This document shows, in pieces, positions 34,863-44,756 of a stretch of DNA of 64,000 nucleotides. A program made the position numbers and the translations under genes. How positions within the stretch are numbered: position 1 is the first letter of the stretch; every line of letters begins with the position of its first letter. A model generated the notes under the pieces. That model saw nothing but the letters and a program-made list of their open reading frames with translations, ran no database searches and had not been told where the DNA came from. The stretch is from Mycetocola lacteus (GTDB taxonomy: Bacteria > Actinomycetota > Actinomycetes > Actinomycetales > Microbacteriaceae). The DNA is taken from NCBI RefSeq assembly GCF_003667575.1, contig NZ_RCUY01000005.1, forward strand, positions 186,001 through 250,000, read 5' to 3'.

Positions 34863-35188
34863 AAAGTTTCGGCGCGTCGTGTAACACCCGGCAGGGGTGG
34901 GCAGTGGTCATGGTGTGGGCATACCCTCCCCCCAGCCGGGATTTACCTCCCGGTCTTACCCGCCGAGCCAGGCGAGCTACCCTCTCGCGCGCTCGGATGC
35001 ATCGTCGCGGCGCGACCCGAATCCGCCGCGACGATGCGGAACCCGCACCGCAGATACCCCTGGGGTAAGCTAGACGGCGGCTTTCCCACAGCCCGGGCCC
35101 ACCCAGCCCGAAACACCCACAACCCGTCCCCCTTTCGGTGCACCCTCACCGAGATCGGGGGTGCGCGCCACCCGAAAGGCCGCAGTCT
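34863..35188. other. Intergenic region: terminator-like hairpin and long sigma-factor leader
   Basis: 326 bases without a supported gene. GCATCGTCGCGGCG (34999-35012) and its exact complement (35024-35037) make a 14-bp hairpin, probably the terminator of the flavoprotein gene though without a U-run. TAAGCT at 35065-35070 is -10-like. The rest is a leader of over 100 nt ending in the hairpin at 35131-35179. Confidence 0.5.
35131..35179 (+). promoter_or_regulatory. Hairpin covering the ribosome site of the sigma-factor gene
   Basis: CCTTTCGG (35131-35138) pairs with CCGAAAGG (35172-35179) and GCACCC (35140-35145) with GGGTGC (35159-35164). The only Shine-Dalgarno-like sequence, GAAAGG at 35174-35179, is inside the stem, 9 nt before the ATG. 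Confidence 0.55.
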
Positions 35189-37030
35189 ATGTCCGTCGTA
35201 CCCGATAGCACCCTGTGTGATCAGGTGCGCGCCGGTCAAGCCGAGGCCATCGGTACGCTGTGGCAGCGCCATCACGAGTTCGCCCTCCGCCTGGCCCGGT
35301 CGATGGATCAGGACCTCGCCGAGGACGCCGTGTCCGATGCCTTCAGCAAGATCTACGATGCGCTGCGTGCGGGCGGCGGACCCACCGGCGAGTTCCGCGG
35401 GTATTTAACCCGCACCATCCAGAACACCGTGCGATCGGCCTGGAGTTCCGCGGGACGTCAAGTCCTCGTGGCCGAGGCGGAGGATCTGCCCGGCTTGCGG
35501 GTGGAACCCGGCGACCATCTGGGTGACCTGGCAACCCGCACACACCTGGCCGATGCCCTGGGCGCCCTGTCCGAACGCGATCGCGAGCTGATCACCGCCG
35601 TGGAGATCAACGGATCCTCCGTGGCCGACGCCGGTGCCGTCCAGGGGATGAATCCCGGTCAGTCCCGGGTCGCGCTGCACCGCGCCCGCACCCGACTGCG
35701 CAAGGCCTGGGTCGTGGCCGCGTTTACCGGCCCCGTGATCGATGACACCTGCGCTCAGACCGTGGGAAGATTCGCGGATCTGCGCTGGTCGGAGATCCCC
35801 GACCCGATTCGCGGCGGACTGCTCGGCCATATCGATGGGTGCGAGCGCTGCCGCGAGCAGTGGTTCCTGTTTGGTATTCAGGCGGCCTCGGTGGGGCTCG
35901 CACTCACCGGGCTGATCACCCTGGTGCCCCGCAAGCTGTTCCCCTCCAAAACCACGCAGGTGATCGCGGGTGCCGGCGCCGGGGTGGCCGTTGCCGGGGC
36001 CGCCCTCGCGGTGGGGCTGGTTGTTCTGCCTGCGGCGTCGCCGGCGGCATCACAAGACCCGGGCTCCTCGACCGAAGACTCACGCGATGAGGAGACTCCG
36101 TCGGCCTCGACTCCGGATCCCGAAGCGGATGCGCCCGCGACAGACCCGGGCTCCGGATCCACGCACCTCGGAGTCCAGGCCTCCTTTGTTCCGCTGAGGA
36201 TCACGCGGCCCGACGCGCAGGCCCCGGTTTCGACTCCGGCACCGGAGGTGCCCGCGGCACCGGCTGTGGACGTCCCCGCGCAGATACCGACGCAGCCCAC
36301 CCGGCCCACTCCGGCACCTACCCCCACACCCACACCCACTCCGGATCCCACACCAACCCCCGAGCCCACTCCCACTCCGGACCCCACGCCCACCCCGGAC
36401 CCCACTCCGACCCCGGACCCCACACCGACACCGGATCCCACGCCGACCCCGGAGGATCCGCAGCCACCGACCGCGCCGGACGCACACTTTGACACCGCGG
36501 CCGGCAGCCTGAGCCTGTCCGGCACCGCGGCCACCCCCGGTGCCGACATCCTCGTTCACGGCTCCTATGCCGCCTCCCTGCGAACCTTCCAGCGGGTCTC
36601 CCCCACACTGCTTGCCAGCGCCCGGGTCGCCGCCGACGGCTCCTGGGAGAGCTCCGCGCTGGCCGGAATGACGCCGGTGGGCATCACCATCACCGTGACC
36701 GAGCGACTCGCCGACGGTCGCGAATCCGCGCCCACACCGGTTTCCACCGACGCCTCTTTCGCGCCGGTGGTGGCGGGAACGCCGCGACTAACCCTGCGCG
36801 GGGTCGAGTGGAGCCTCCGCGGCTGGCCCGGCGCTACCTGGGACACCTCGAAGTCAAAACTGGGACTCACCGGCACCCTGGATGCGAGCGGGCGGGGAAC
36901 CGTCCTGGTGCGCTACTCGGACCTGGATCGGGCGATCACCCTGCGCGTGGGTTATGTGCGGGGCGGCATCCAGGGACCACAAACCCCGCTCGTGCTGCCA
37001 CTGGGGATCGCCGAAAACCTACCGGAGTAG
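35189..37030 (+). CDS. Membrane-tethered ECF sigma factor with built-in zinc anti-sigma motif and extracellular domain
   Basis: 613 residues. Region 2-like helices at 9-90 (LWQRHHEFALRLARSMDQDL, AFSKIYDALR, GYLTRTIQNTVRSAW) and region 4-like helices at 117-175 (LGALSERDRELITAVEINGS, RVALHRARTRLRKAW). A zinc-binding H-x3-C-x2-C motif (H214, C218, C221) follows, as in ZAS anti-sigma factors. Hydrophobic segments at 228-247 and 257-282, a Pro/Thr stalk of (D/E)PTPTP repeats at 369-426, then about 185 residues of Ig-like beta domain. Resembles ECF groups with C-terminal membrane and surface domains. It may sense a cell-wall signal directly. Confidence 0.85.
   Translation: MSVVPDSTLCDQVRAGQAEAIGTLWQRHHEFALRLARSMDQDLAEDAVSDAFSKIYDALRAGGGPTGEFRGYLTRTIQNTVRSAWSSAGRQVLVAEAEDLPGLRVEPGDHLGDLATRTHLADALGALSERDRELITAVEINGSSVADAGAVQGMNPGQSRVALHRARTRLRKAWVVAAFTGPVIDDTCAQTVGRFADLRWSEIPDPIRGGLLGHIDGCERCREQWFLFGIQAASVGLALTGLITLVPRKLFPSKTTQVIAGAGAGVAVAGAALAVGLVVLPAASPAASQDPGSSTEDSRDEETPSASTPDPEADAPATDPGSGSTHLGVQASFVPLRITRPDAQAPVSTPAPEVPAAPAVDVPAQIPTQPTRPTPAPTPTPTPTPDPTPTPEPTPTPDPTPTPDPTPTPDPTPTPDPTPTPEDPQPPTAPDAHFDTAAGSLSLSGTAATPGADILVHGSYAASLRTFQRVSPTLLASARVAADGSWESSALAGMTPVGITITVTERLADGRESAPTPVSTDASFAPVVAGTPRLTLRGVEWSLRGWPGATWDTSKSKLGLTGTLDASGRGTVLVRYSDLDRAITLRVGYVRGGIQGPQTPLVLPLGIAENLPE
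36308..36466. repeat. Pro-Thr repeat region of the sigma factor
   Basis: An 18-bp degenerate unit (CCGGACCCCACGCCGACC type) repeated about eight times encodes the wall-spanning PTPTPD stalk. Confidence 0.8.
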
Positions 37031-37033
37031 CCG

Positions 37034-37507
37034 CTATTCGGTGCGCAGGACCGGGTGGTGACCCAGGCGGGGGCCATCCTTCTTCCCGGATTCCTGCGGG
37101 TGGTTCGGGGTCCACCCAAACCACCCGTTACGCGTGGGAATGACGCTCCACTCGCCACAGGCGTACACCTCCTTGGCCGCATACGCGTTGGGCGCACCGG
37201 CCAGGACAAACGAGGGTGTGGACTGGCGCTGCTTGCGCGGGCACTTACGCGGATCCAGCTTGGTTTTCGAACTGATCAGTACCGACATGTCGGCGTTGTC
37301 CAGCGAACGCGCCCCGCGGATACGGTGCGCATCGGCGGGAACCCAGTCGGCGGTGATGCCCGATTTGATCAGGGCGTCACGGTCCTGAAAGCTCGCGGCC
37401 TTGGTGCGGGTGACCATCTCGTCAAAACCGGCACAGCCGGTGACCGTGATCGACAGGGCCAAAGCGGCACCGGCGAGGGCCAAAATCCGAGCGGGAATAC
37501 GTGTCAT
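37034..37507 (-). CDS. Lipoprotein of unknown function
   Basis: 157 residues with signal peptide and lipobox TVTGC (Cys25). The mature part is short, basic and holds two Cys (RKCPRK and YACGEW) and ends NGWFGWTPNHPQE. Convergent with the sigma factor gene, with only 3 nt between the stops. No family recognised. Confidence 0.75.
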   Translation of the reverse strand: MTRIPARILALAGAALALSITVTGCAGFDEMVTRTKAASFQDRDALIKSGITADWVPADAHRIRGARSLDNADMSVLISSKTKLDPRKCPRKQRQSTPSFVLAGAPNAYAAKEVYACGEWSVIPTRNGWFGWTPNHPQESGKKDGPRLGHHPVLRTE

Positions 37508-37616
37508 GCTCCTACGTTAGGGTCCGGATCCGTGAAAATCATCCATCCCACGCATCATTCACATCATTCGAAAGAATGGTTAACAATGTGCCAAACCGGT
37601 ATTACCGCGAGCGGAA

Positions 37617-39011
37617 TCACCGAGTCCGGAGTCGGCGGGCCACCACCAGGGCGGCGGGGATCGACACGGCCACCAGAATGGCCAATCCGCCCGACACGAC
37701 CTGCGCCGAGGTGAGTCCGGCAACCGAGGTTCCCAGCAGGATTCCGGCCAGCGCGGTCACGATCGCGTTACTCAGCAGCTGCACGGTGGCCACGCCCGAG
37801 GCGGCCGCCGCCTGCTCCTCCTCGCCCTCCACCGAGGACATTGCCGCGACACTCAGGTGCGGGAATCCGATGCCCACGCCGATGCCGATCAGGGACAGGG
37901 TCACGATCCAACCAATCAGTACGCCGATCCCATCCAACGTGCCCGACACCAGCGCGAACCCGGCCAGCCCGGCCACGGTGATAAACGGTGCGATGGTGCG
38001 TGCCCGCAGTCGCGCGCGGGTCCCGACGATCATCGCACTGAAGATCTCGGCGACCGTCCATCCCAGCGACGGCACGGCCCCCAGGTAGCCCGCGGGGAGG
38101 GCGGGCACGTTCCCGATCTCCTGCGCGAAGAGCGGCACAAACGACTCGATCATGACCGAGCCACCGATCATACCCGCGACCAGGTAGACCCACTTGAGGT
38201 TGGAGCCGCGGCGGAACGTCATCGCCGGGAGCAGGGGCGACCCGGCACGCTTTTCCACCACAACAAACAGCACCAGGGCAAGCACTCCCAGGGCCACGGC
38301 GAAAATCTGCCAGCCGCCGGTGACCACGGTCGCGATGCTAAAGAGCACCGCGGCGATCACCACCAGCACCAGCGAGCCCACGGCCAGGCCCGGCGCACCG
38401 GCTCCCTCGGGGCGGGGTGCGCGAATCACAATCAGCGCCATCACACCGAGCAGAATCGAGGCAATGGTGAGGATCAGGAAGGCTTCACGCCAGACCCCCG
38501 CCGAGGCAAACGCCCCACCGAGCGCGGGACCGGCGATCCCACCGATGGCCCACATCGCGGTGATCAGCACGGTTGCCCGAGTCCACACTCGCCGCGGCAA
38601 CAGCGCACTGATAGATACGTAGGCGAGCGCGGCGAGGAAGCCGCCGCCGAGACCCTGCACAAGCCGTCCGGCCACCACCACCAGCATCGACGGTGCCAGC
38701 ATGATGATCAGCGACCCCAGTGCAAATAGGCCAAACCCGATCAGGTACGCCCCGCGTGTGCCCAACCGAGTCGACGCACGGCCGGACAGGGCCGAGGCCA
38801 GGACCGACGCGGTCAGGTACGCGGTGTTCACCCACGCATACAGCTCCACCCCGTGAAGTTCGGCGCTGAGGGCGGGCAGCAACGCGCCGGTGACGTACAC
38901 GGTCACCGCATAGAGGGCGACGCCGCCGGCTAGAACCAGGGAGATGGGGCCGGCGCCGCCGCGGAAAAGGTCCGCCCAGGTGCCGTGTTCTTCGGAAGTC
39001 TCGGTATGCAT
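37617..39011 (-). CDS. MFS drug-efflux pump, DHA2 type
   Basis: 464 residues, 14 hydrophobic segments. Motif A variant LSGRASTRLGTRGAYLIG after segment 2, and motif C-like AIGGIAGPALGGAFA in segment 5, which marks drug:H+ antiporters. Divergent from soxR: the ATG at 39011 is 24 nt from the soxR ATG and the SoxR-type palindrome sits between and over them. Induction by redox-active compounds through SoxR is therefore likely. ATG at 39011 chosen over 39032, which would overlap the operator. Confidence 0.9.
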   Translation of the reverse strand: MHTETSEEHGTWADLFRGGAGPISLVLAGGVALYAVTVYVTGALLPALSAELHGVELYAWVNTAYLTASVLASALSGRASTRLGTRGAYLIGFGLFALGSLIIMLAPSMLVVVAGRLVQGLGGGFLAALAYVSISALLPRRVWTRATVLITAMWAIGGIAGPALGGAFASAGVWREAFLILTIASILLGVMALIVIRAPRPEGAGAPGLAVGSLVLVVIAAVLFSIATVVTGGWQIFAVALGVLALVLFVVVEKRAGSPLLPAMTFRRGSNLKWVYLVAGMIGGSVMIESFVPLFAQEIGNVPALPAGYLGAVPSLGWTVAEIFSAMIVGTRARLRARTIAPFITVAGLAGFALVSGTLDGIGVLIGWIVTLSLIGIGVGIGFPHLSVAAMSSVEGEEEQAAAASGVATVQLLSNAIVTALAGILLGTSVAGLTSAQVVSGGLAILVAVSIPAALVVARRLRTR

Positions 39012-39025
39012 TACTTCAGGGTAAA

Positions 39026-39045
39026 ATCTCAACCATGGTTGAGAT
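39026..39045. promoter_or_regulatory. SoxR operator, perfect 20-bp palindrome over the start codon
   Basis: ATCTCAACCA followed by TGGTTGAGAT; the core CTCAA-N6-TTGAG matches the SoxR box. The soxR ATG at 39035 is inside it. TAAAAT at 39022-39027 is -10-like 7 nt before the ATG. Confidence 0.75.
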
Positions 39046-39580
39046 CAAATCCGCGTCGCCGGATGAACCCCGCCGCAGCCCCACCGATCTGCTATCGATC
39101 GGTGAGATTGTGCGCCGAACCGGGGTCGCGGCCTCGGCACTGCACTTCTATGAGCGTCGCGGCCTGATCCATTCCGAGCGAAGCTCGGGCGGCCACCGGC
39201 TGTATCCGCGCCATGTGGAGCGGCGCATCGCGATCATCCAGACCGCCAAACGGCTGGGCATCCCACTCACCGAAGTTGCCGAACAGTTCGAGGCCCTCCC
39301 CGAGGATCGAATGCCCTCACTGCGCGACTGGAACCGCCTCAACGCGTCCTGGCGCGGGCAGCTTGCCGCACGCCAGCTGGAACTGGAGCGCCTGGAAACC
39401 GAGATGAACCAGTGCATTGGGTGTGGCTGCGTGTCGCTCGGCTCCTGCCGCGTAATCAACCCCAACGACGCTCTGGCGGCTCAGGGCGCGGGCGCCGTGC
39501 TGCTCACCCCGATCACCCCTGGTGAAATCGACGCCGAGGAAATCGACGCTGAGGAAATCGACGCCGAGCACAACACCTAG
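39035..39580 (+). CDS. soxR: Redox-sensitive transcriptional activator SoxR
   Basis: 181 residues. MerR HTH (LSIGEIVRRTGVAASALHFY, ERRGLI), dimer helix, and the [2Fe-2S] cluster motif C-x2-C-x-C-x5-C at Cys127, 130, 132, 138. In actinobacteria SoxR senses redox-active metabolites directly and controls efflux or oxidoreductase genes. The C-terminus has three tandem EIDAE units, encoded by a 15-bp repeat. Leaderless promoter with the operator across the start codon points to autoregulation. Convergent 4-nt overlap with the AraC gene. Confidence 0.95.
   Translation: MVEIKSASPDEPRRSPTDLLSIGEIVRRTGVAASALHFYERRGLIHSERSSGGHRLYPRHVERRIAIIQTAKRLGIPLTEVAEQFEALPEDRMPSLRDWNRLNASWRGQLAARQLELERLETEMNQCIGCGCVSLGSCRVINPNDALAAQGAGAVLLTPITPGEIDAEEIDAEEIDAEHNT
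39524..39568. repeat. Triplicated 15-bp repeat in soxR
   Basis: GAAATCGACGCCGAG at 39524, 39539 (one change) and 39554, in frame, encoding EIDAE three times near the SoxR C-terminus. Confidence 0.9.
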
Positions 39581-40446
39581 GCTGCGTCGATCACCCGTTC
39601 GCTGTCTACGGTGCCGGGTTCAGCCGTCGCCGCACCGGCGCCCTCGCGGCGTCCCCCGCTGGCCGCGGCAAAGTAGGCGGCGGGCGTATGCCCGGTGACC
39701 CGGCGAAACGCGGCCACAAACGCACTCGCGGTCGCGTATCCCACCCGGTCGGCCACGCGTCCCACCGGCTCCCCCGCCGCCAGATAGGCCATCGCCGCCT
39801 GCAATCGGGCGTTGACCCGCCACTGCGTGAAGGTCAACCCGGTCTCGGCGACAAACAGGCGCAGCAGGGTACGCGAGCTGGATCCCACCTGCCGGGCGAG
39901 CGCGTCCAAACCGCGCTGATCCCCAGGATCGGCCAGCAGGATCGCGGCCACCTCTCGCGCCCGTGGATCCACGGGCAGCGGGAGTTCAATGGTCGCCTTA
40001 TCCACCGGGGCCAGCACCTGAAGCAGCACGGTTTCGGCACTAATCCGCGCATCCTCGGCAAGGTCCCCGGCCAGGTATCCGATGAGCTGGGCGGCCAGGG
40101 GCGACACCTCGAGAACCGTGGGCTGCGCCCAGGCGAGGGGACATCCCGCGGGGTCCAGGTAGATCCCCTCCATCACCGAACGCTGCAGCGCGGCGGCGGC
40201 ATGCCAGGTGCCCGCGGGGATCCACAGCGCCAGGCTCGGCGGCAGCACCCAGTAGTGATCCTCGACATCAACCATCAGCACCCCCGAGCTGGCCCAGGCC
40301 AGCTGGTGGTAGCGGTGTACGTGGGTGCGGAATTTTTGGCCACGATCCATTTCGAATCGCTCCAGCCCGATCACGCTTGCTGCACCCACTCTGGCTCCCA
40401 TTCGCCCGTCGATTTCCGGTGCCAATCCGCGACGTGGCCGATCCAC
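39577..40446 (-). CDS. AraC family regulator
   Basis: 289 residues. N-terminal cupin-like sensing domain (FRTHVHRYHQLAWASSG, LPPSLALWIPAGTWHAA) and C-terminal double HTH (GLDALARQVGSSSRTLLRLF, VGRVADRVGYATASAFVAAF). Divergent from the heterodimeric ABC transporter genes and separated by a DtxR/IdeR-like box, so it is a candidate activator of that transporter, as YbtA or similar AraC proteins are for siderophore ABC transporters. Ends with a 4-nt convergent overlap with soxR. Confidence 0.87.
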   Translation of the reverse strand: MDRPRRGLAPEIDGRMGARVGAASVIGLERFEMDRGQKFRTHVHRYHQLAWASSGVLMVDVEDHYWVLPPSLALWIPAGTWHAAAALQRSVMEGIYLDPAGCPLAWAQPTVLEVSPLAAQLIGYLAGDLAEDARISAETVLLQVLAPVDKATIELPLPVDPRAREVAAILLADPGDQRGLDALARQVGSSSRTLLRLFVAETGLTFTQWRVNARLQAAMAYLAAGEPVGRVADRVGYATASAFVAAFRRVTGHTPAAYFAAASGGRREGAGAATAEPGTVDSERVIDAA

Positions 40447-40483
40447 GACAGAGGTTGGCGCGCTGCCATCTTTACGACAGAAC

Positions 40484-40502
40484 TAAGGTTATCCTAATCT
40501 GA
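40484..40502. promoter_or_regulatory. DtxR/IdeR-type iron box
   Basis: 19-bp site beginning TAAGGTTATCC matches the consensus TWAGGTTAGSCTWACCTWA at 16 of 19 positions. It lies 4 nt before the GTG start of the ABC gene and 38 bp upstream of the AraC start, so it can repress both under iron-replete conditions. Confidence 0.65.
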
Positions 40503-40506
40503 TCTA

Positions 40507-42392
<1,886 letters not shown>

Positions 42393-42396
<4 letters not shown>

Positions 42397-44258
42397 CCTC
42401 CACCACCCTCCTGCCCGTGGCCGATGTCCGCACCGTATTCGCCGTGGTGCGGCCACTGCTGCGTCGCCACCGCGGTGCCCTGCTCCTGGCACTGTTCGGC
42501 CTAGTCCTGGCGAGTGTCTGCGGTCTGGCCGGCCCGGCCTCGATCGGCTGGATCACCCAGCTGATCGCCGACGGTGCCGACCCGCTGGGTCTGCTGGGCC
42601 CGGGACTGTTGCTGCTGGCCGCGGGGCTGGGGCAGGCCGGGTTTGGATGGATCGCGACGGTGGCCCTGTCCCGGGGGATCCAGCCCGGCGTCGCCAGCCT
42701 GCGCGAGGACACCGTCGCGGCCGCACTAAATCTGCCGCTCGACCGGGTGGAGGCCGGAGGCACCGGCGATCTGGTCTCACGGGTTTCCGGGGATGCCGAG
42801 GAGGTGTCCGACGCCGCTTCCTGGGCGTTTATCGCGTTTGCCGGCGCGGGCATCACGATCATCATGACGCTGCTGGGGCTCGCCGCCCTGGACTGGCGCT
42901 TTGCCTTCGCCGGTGCCCTGGCGATTCCGGTGCAGGCATTTGCGGTGCGTCGCTATCTGCGCGCCTCGGGGCCGATCTTTGCCGCCGGACGCGCCGCCGA
43001 TGGGGTGCGTGCGAGTGCCCTGCTCACAGCGTTTTCCGCGCTGCCCACCGTGCGTGCTCTGGGGCTGGGCGAGCGCGAACGTACACGGATCGAGGCGGCC
43101 TCACGTGCCTCGATGGGCTGGGAGTTTCGCGCCGTTCGTACCGCGACGGTGTTTTATGCGCGGCTCAATCTGGCCGAGTGGATCGGGCTGTCGGCGATCC
43201 TCGTGGCCGGGTATCTGCTGGTCACCACGGGCGCGGTTCCGCTGGGGGCTGCGGTGACCGCGGCGCTGTTTTTTGCCGGCCTGTTTGACCCGATCAATAC
43301 CGTCCTGGGGGTGTTCGGGGTGCTTCAGCGCGCGGGTGCCGGGCTGGCCCGGCTGGTTGGGGTGCTCACCGTGGCGACACCTTCTCCCGTGCCGAACCCT
43401 ACCCGCGCGCCCTCGTCCTCCCCCGTGCCGGCTTCCGCTCCGATTCCCACCGGAACACCGGTGCGCGATGCACGGGTGGGCCTCGCGGCACGCGACCTCA
43501 CCTTTGGCTACCATCCGGGCGTCCCGCTCCTGGAGGGGCTGAATCTCGAGGTGGCTCCGGGCGAGCATGTGGCCATCGTCGGAGAGAGCGGTTCGGGCAA
43601 ATCCACCCTGGCCGCGGTGATCGCGGGCCTGCGCGCGGCCGAGAGCGGCTTTGCGGGACCGGTGCACGGCGGCGGGGCCGGCGGCAACGGCAACGGCAAC
43701 GGACTCGACGGCTACGCCGAAGGTGATCGTGAGCGCGGCTTGCCGATCTTGATCCCGGTGCCCCTGGCCACCCAGGAGGGACACGTGTTTGCCGGTTCCA
43801 TCGCCGATAACCTCGTGATCGCCCGGCCGGGCTCCCCCACCCCGGCCCTCATCGAGGCACTGACCCTGGTGGGTGCGTGGGAGTGGGTCAGCGCGCTGCC
43901 CGAGGGAATCCACACCCGCGTGGGTGGCGGCGGATTACCGCTGACCGCCGAGCGATCCCAGCACCTCGCCCTGGCCCGGATCGCCCTGGTGGATCCGCCC
44001 GCCGTGATCCTGGATGAGGCGACGGCCGAGGCCGGATCCGATGCCGCCCGCACCCTGGACGCGGCGGCCGAGGCGCTGCTGCGGGGACGCACGGCCCTGA
44101 TCATCGCGCACCGTTTGGACCAGGCGGCCCGTGCCGACCGCATTATCGTGATGGAGCACGGGCGGATCATCGAATCGGGCACCCACGCGCAGCTCCGGGC
44201 GGCCAAGGGCCGCTACGCCCACCTCTGGGCGGCCTGGGCGAGCACGGCGGTGGAGTAG
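42393..44258 (+). CDS. Heterodimeric ABC exporter-type subunit, catalytic half
   Basis: 621 residues: six membrane segments and a nucleotide-binding domain. Walker A GESGSGKST (397-405), Walker B VILDEA (Asp541, Glu542) and H loop IIAHRLD are canonical, but the signature is LTAERSQHLALA (517 on) instead of LSGGQ. A Gly/Asn-rich insertion (GGNGNGNG) lies between Walker A and Q loop. With the partner subunit this gives one fully consensus and one fully degenerate ATP site. The iron box and AraC neighbour suggest siderophore or iron-complex transport, as in IrtAB and YbtPQ; export of another compound is possible. Confidence 0.9.
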
Positions 44259-44291
44259 TGGCCCGAGTAACAGCGACCCAATAACAGCGGC

Positions 44292-44756
44292 CTAGTAGTC
44301 GAGGTCGGTCTGCTGATCCTCCAGGGCCTGCCGACGCAGCACCTCACCCAGGTCCCGCGAGGGGTCACCGTGTTCGGTGCTGACGCTCTGCTGCGGATTT
44401 CCGGGCCCGGCCATCGGCTGCGGTTCGGTGGTGATCGCGATGGCCGCGCCGATCCCGATCACCACCGCAAACAGCGCCAGCGCCGCCCCGGTCACCCGAG
44501 CGGTGCCGCGCACATCGCGTGCGCTGGCACCGCCGAGCACGCGCCGCTGCACCCAGCGCGCGGCCGACTCCCGGGTGAAACCGGGCTCGGGCAGCGCCGC
44601 GGGGCCGGTCAGCCGCTCCACCAGCAGATCCAGCTGCGCCGGGGTGAGCTTTTCGAAGGCCGCGGCCGTCCGCTCATCGAGGCCGTTGCGGGAGTCCTGC
44701 ACAACCCGCAGGTAGCGCACAATGGCCACCCGATCGGCGCGGCTGGGATCGCTCAT
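44292..44756 (-). CDS. Single-pass membrane protein, unknown
   Basis: 154 residues: a soluble helical N-terminal part (RYLRVVQDSRNGLDERTAAAFEKL), a basic stretch (RWVQRRVLGGASARDVRG), one membrane segment (VTGAALALFAVVIGIGAAIAI) and a short polar extracytoplasmic tail. ATG overlaps the stop of the upstream reductase (ATGA), so the two are one operon. No family recognised. Confidence 0.72.
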   Translation of the reverse strand: MSDPSRADRVAIVRYLRVVQDSRNGLDERTAAAFEKLTPAQLDLLVERLTGPAALPEPGFTRESAARWVQRRVLGGASARDVRGTARVTGAALALFAVVIGIGAAIAITTEPQPMAGPGNPQQSVSTEHGDPSRDLGEVLRRQALEDQQTDLDY

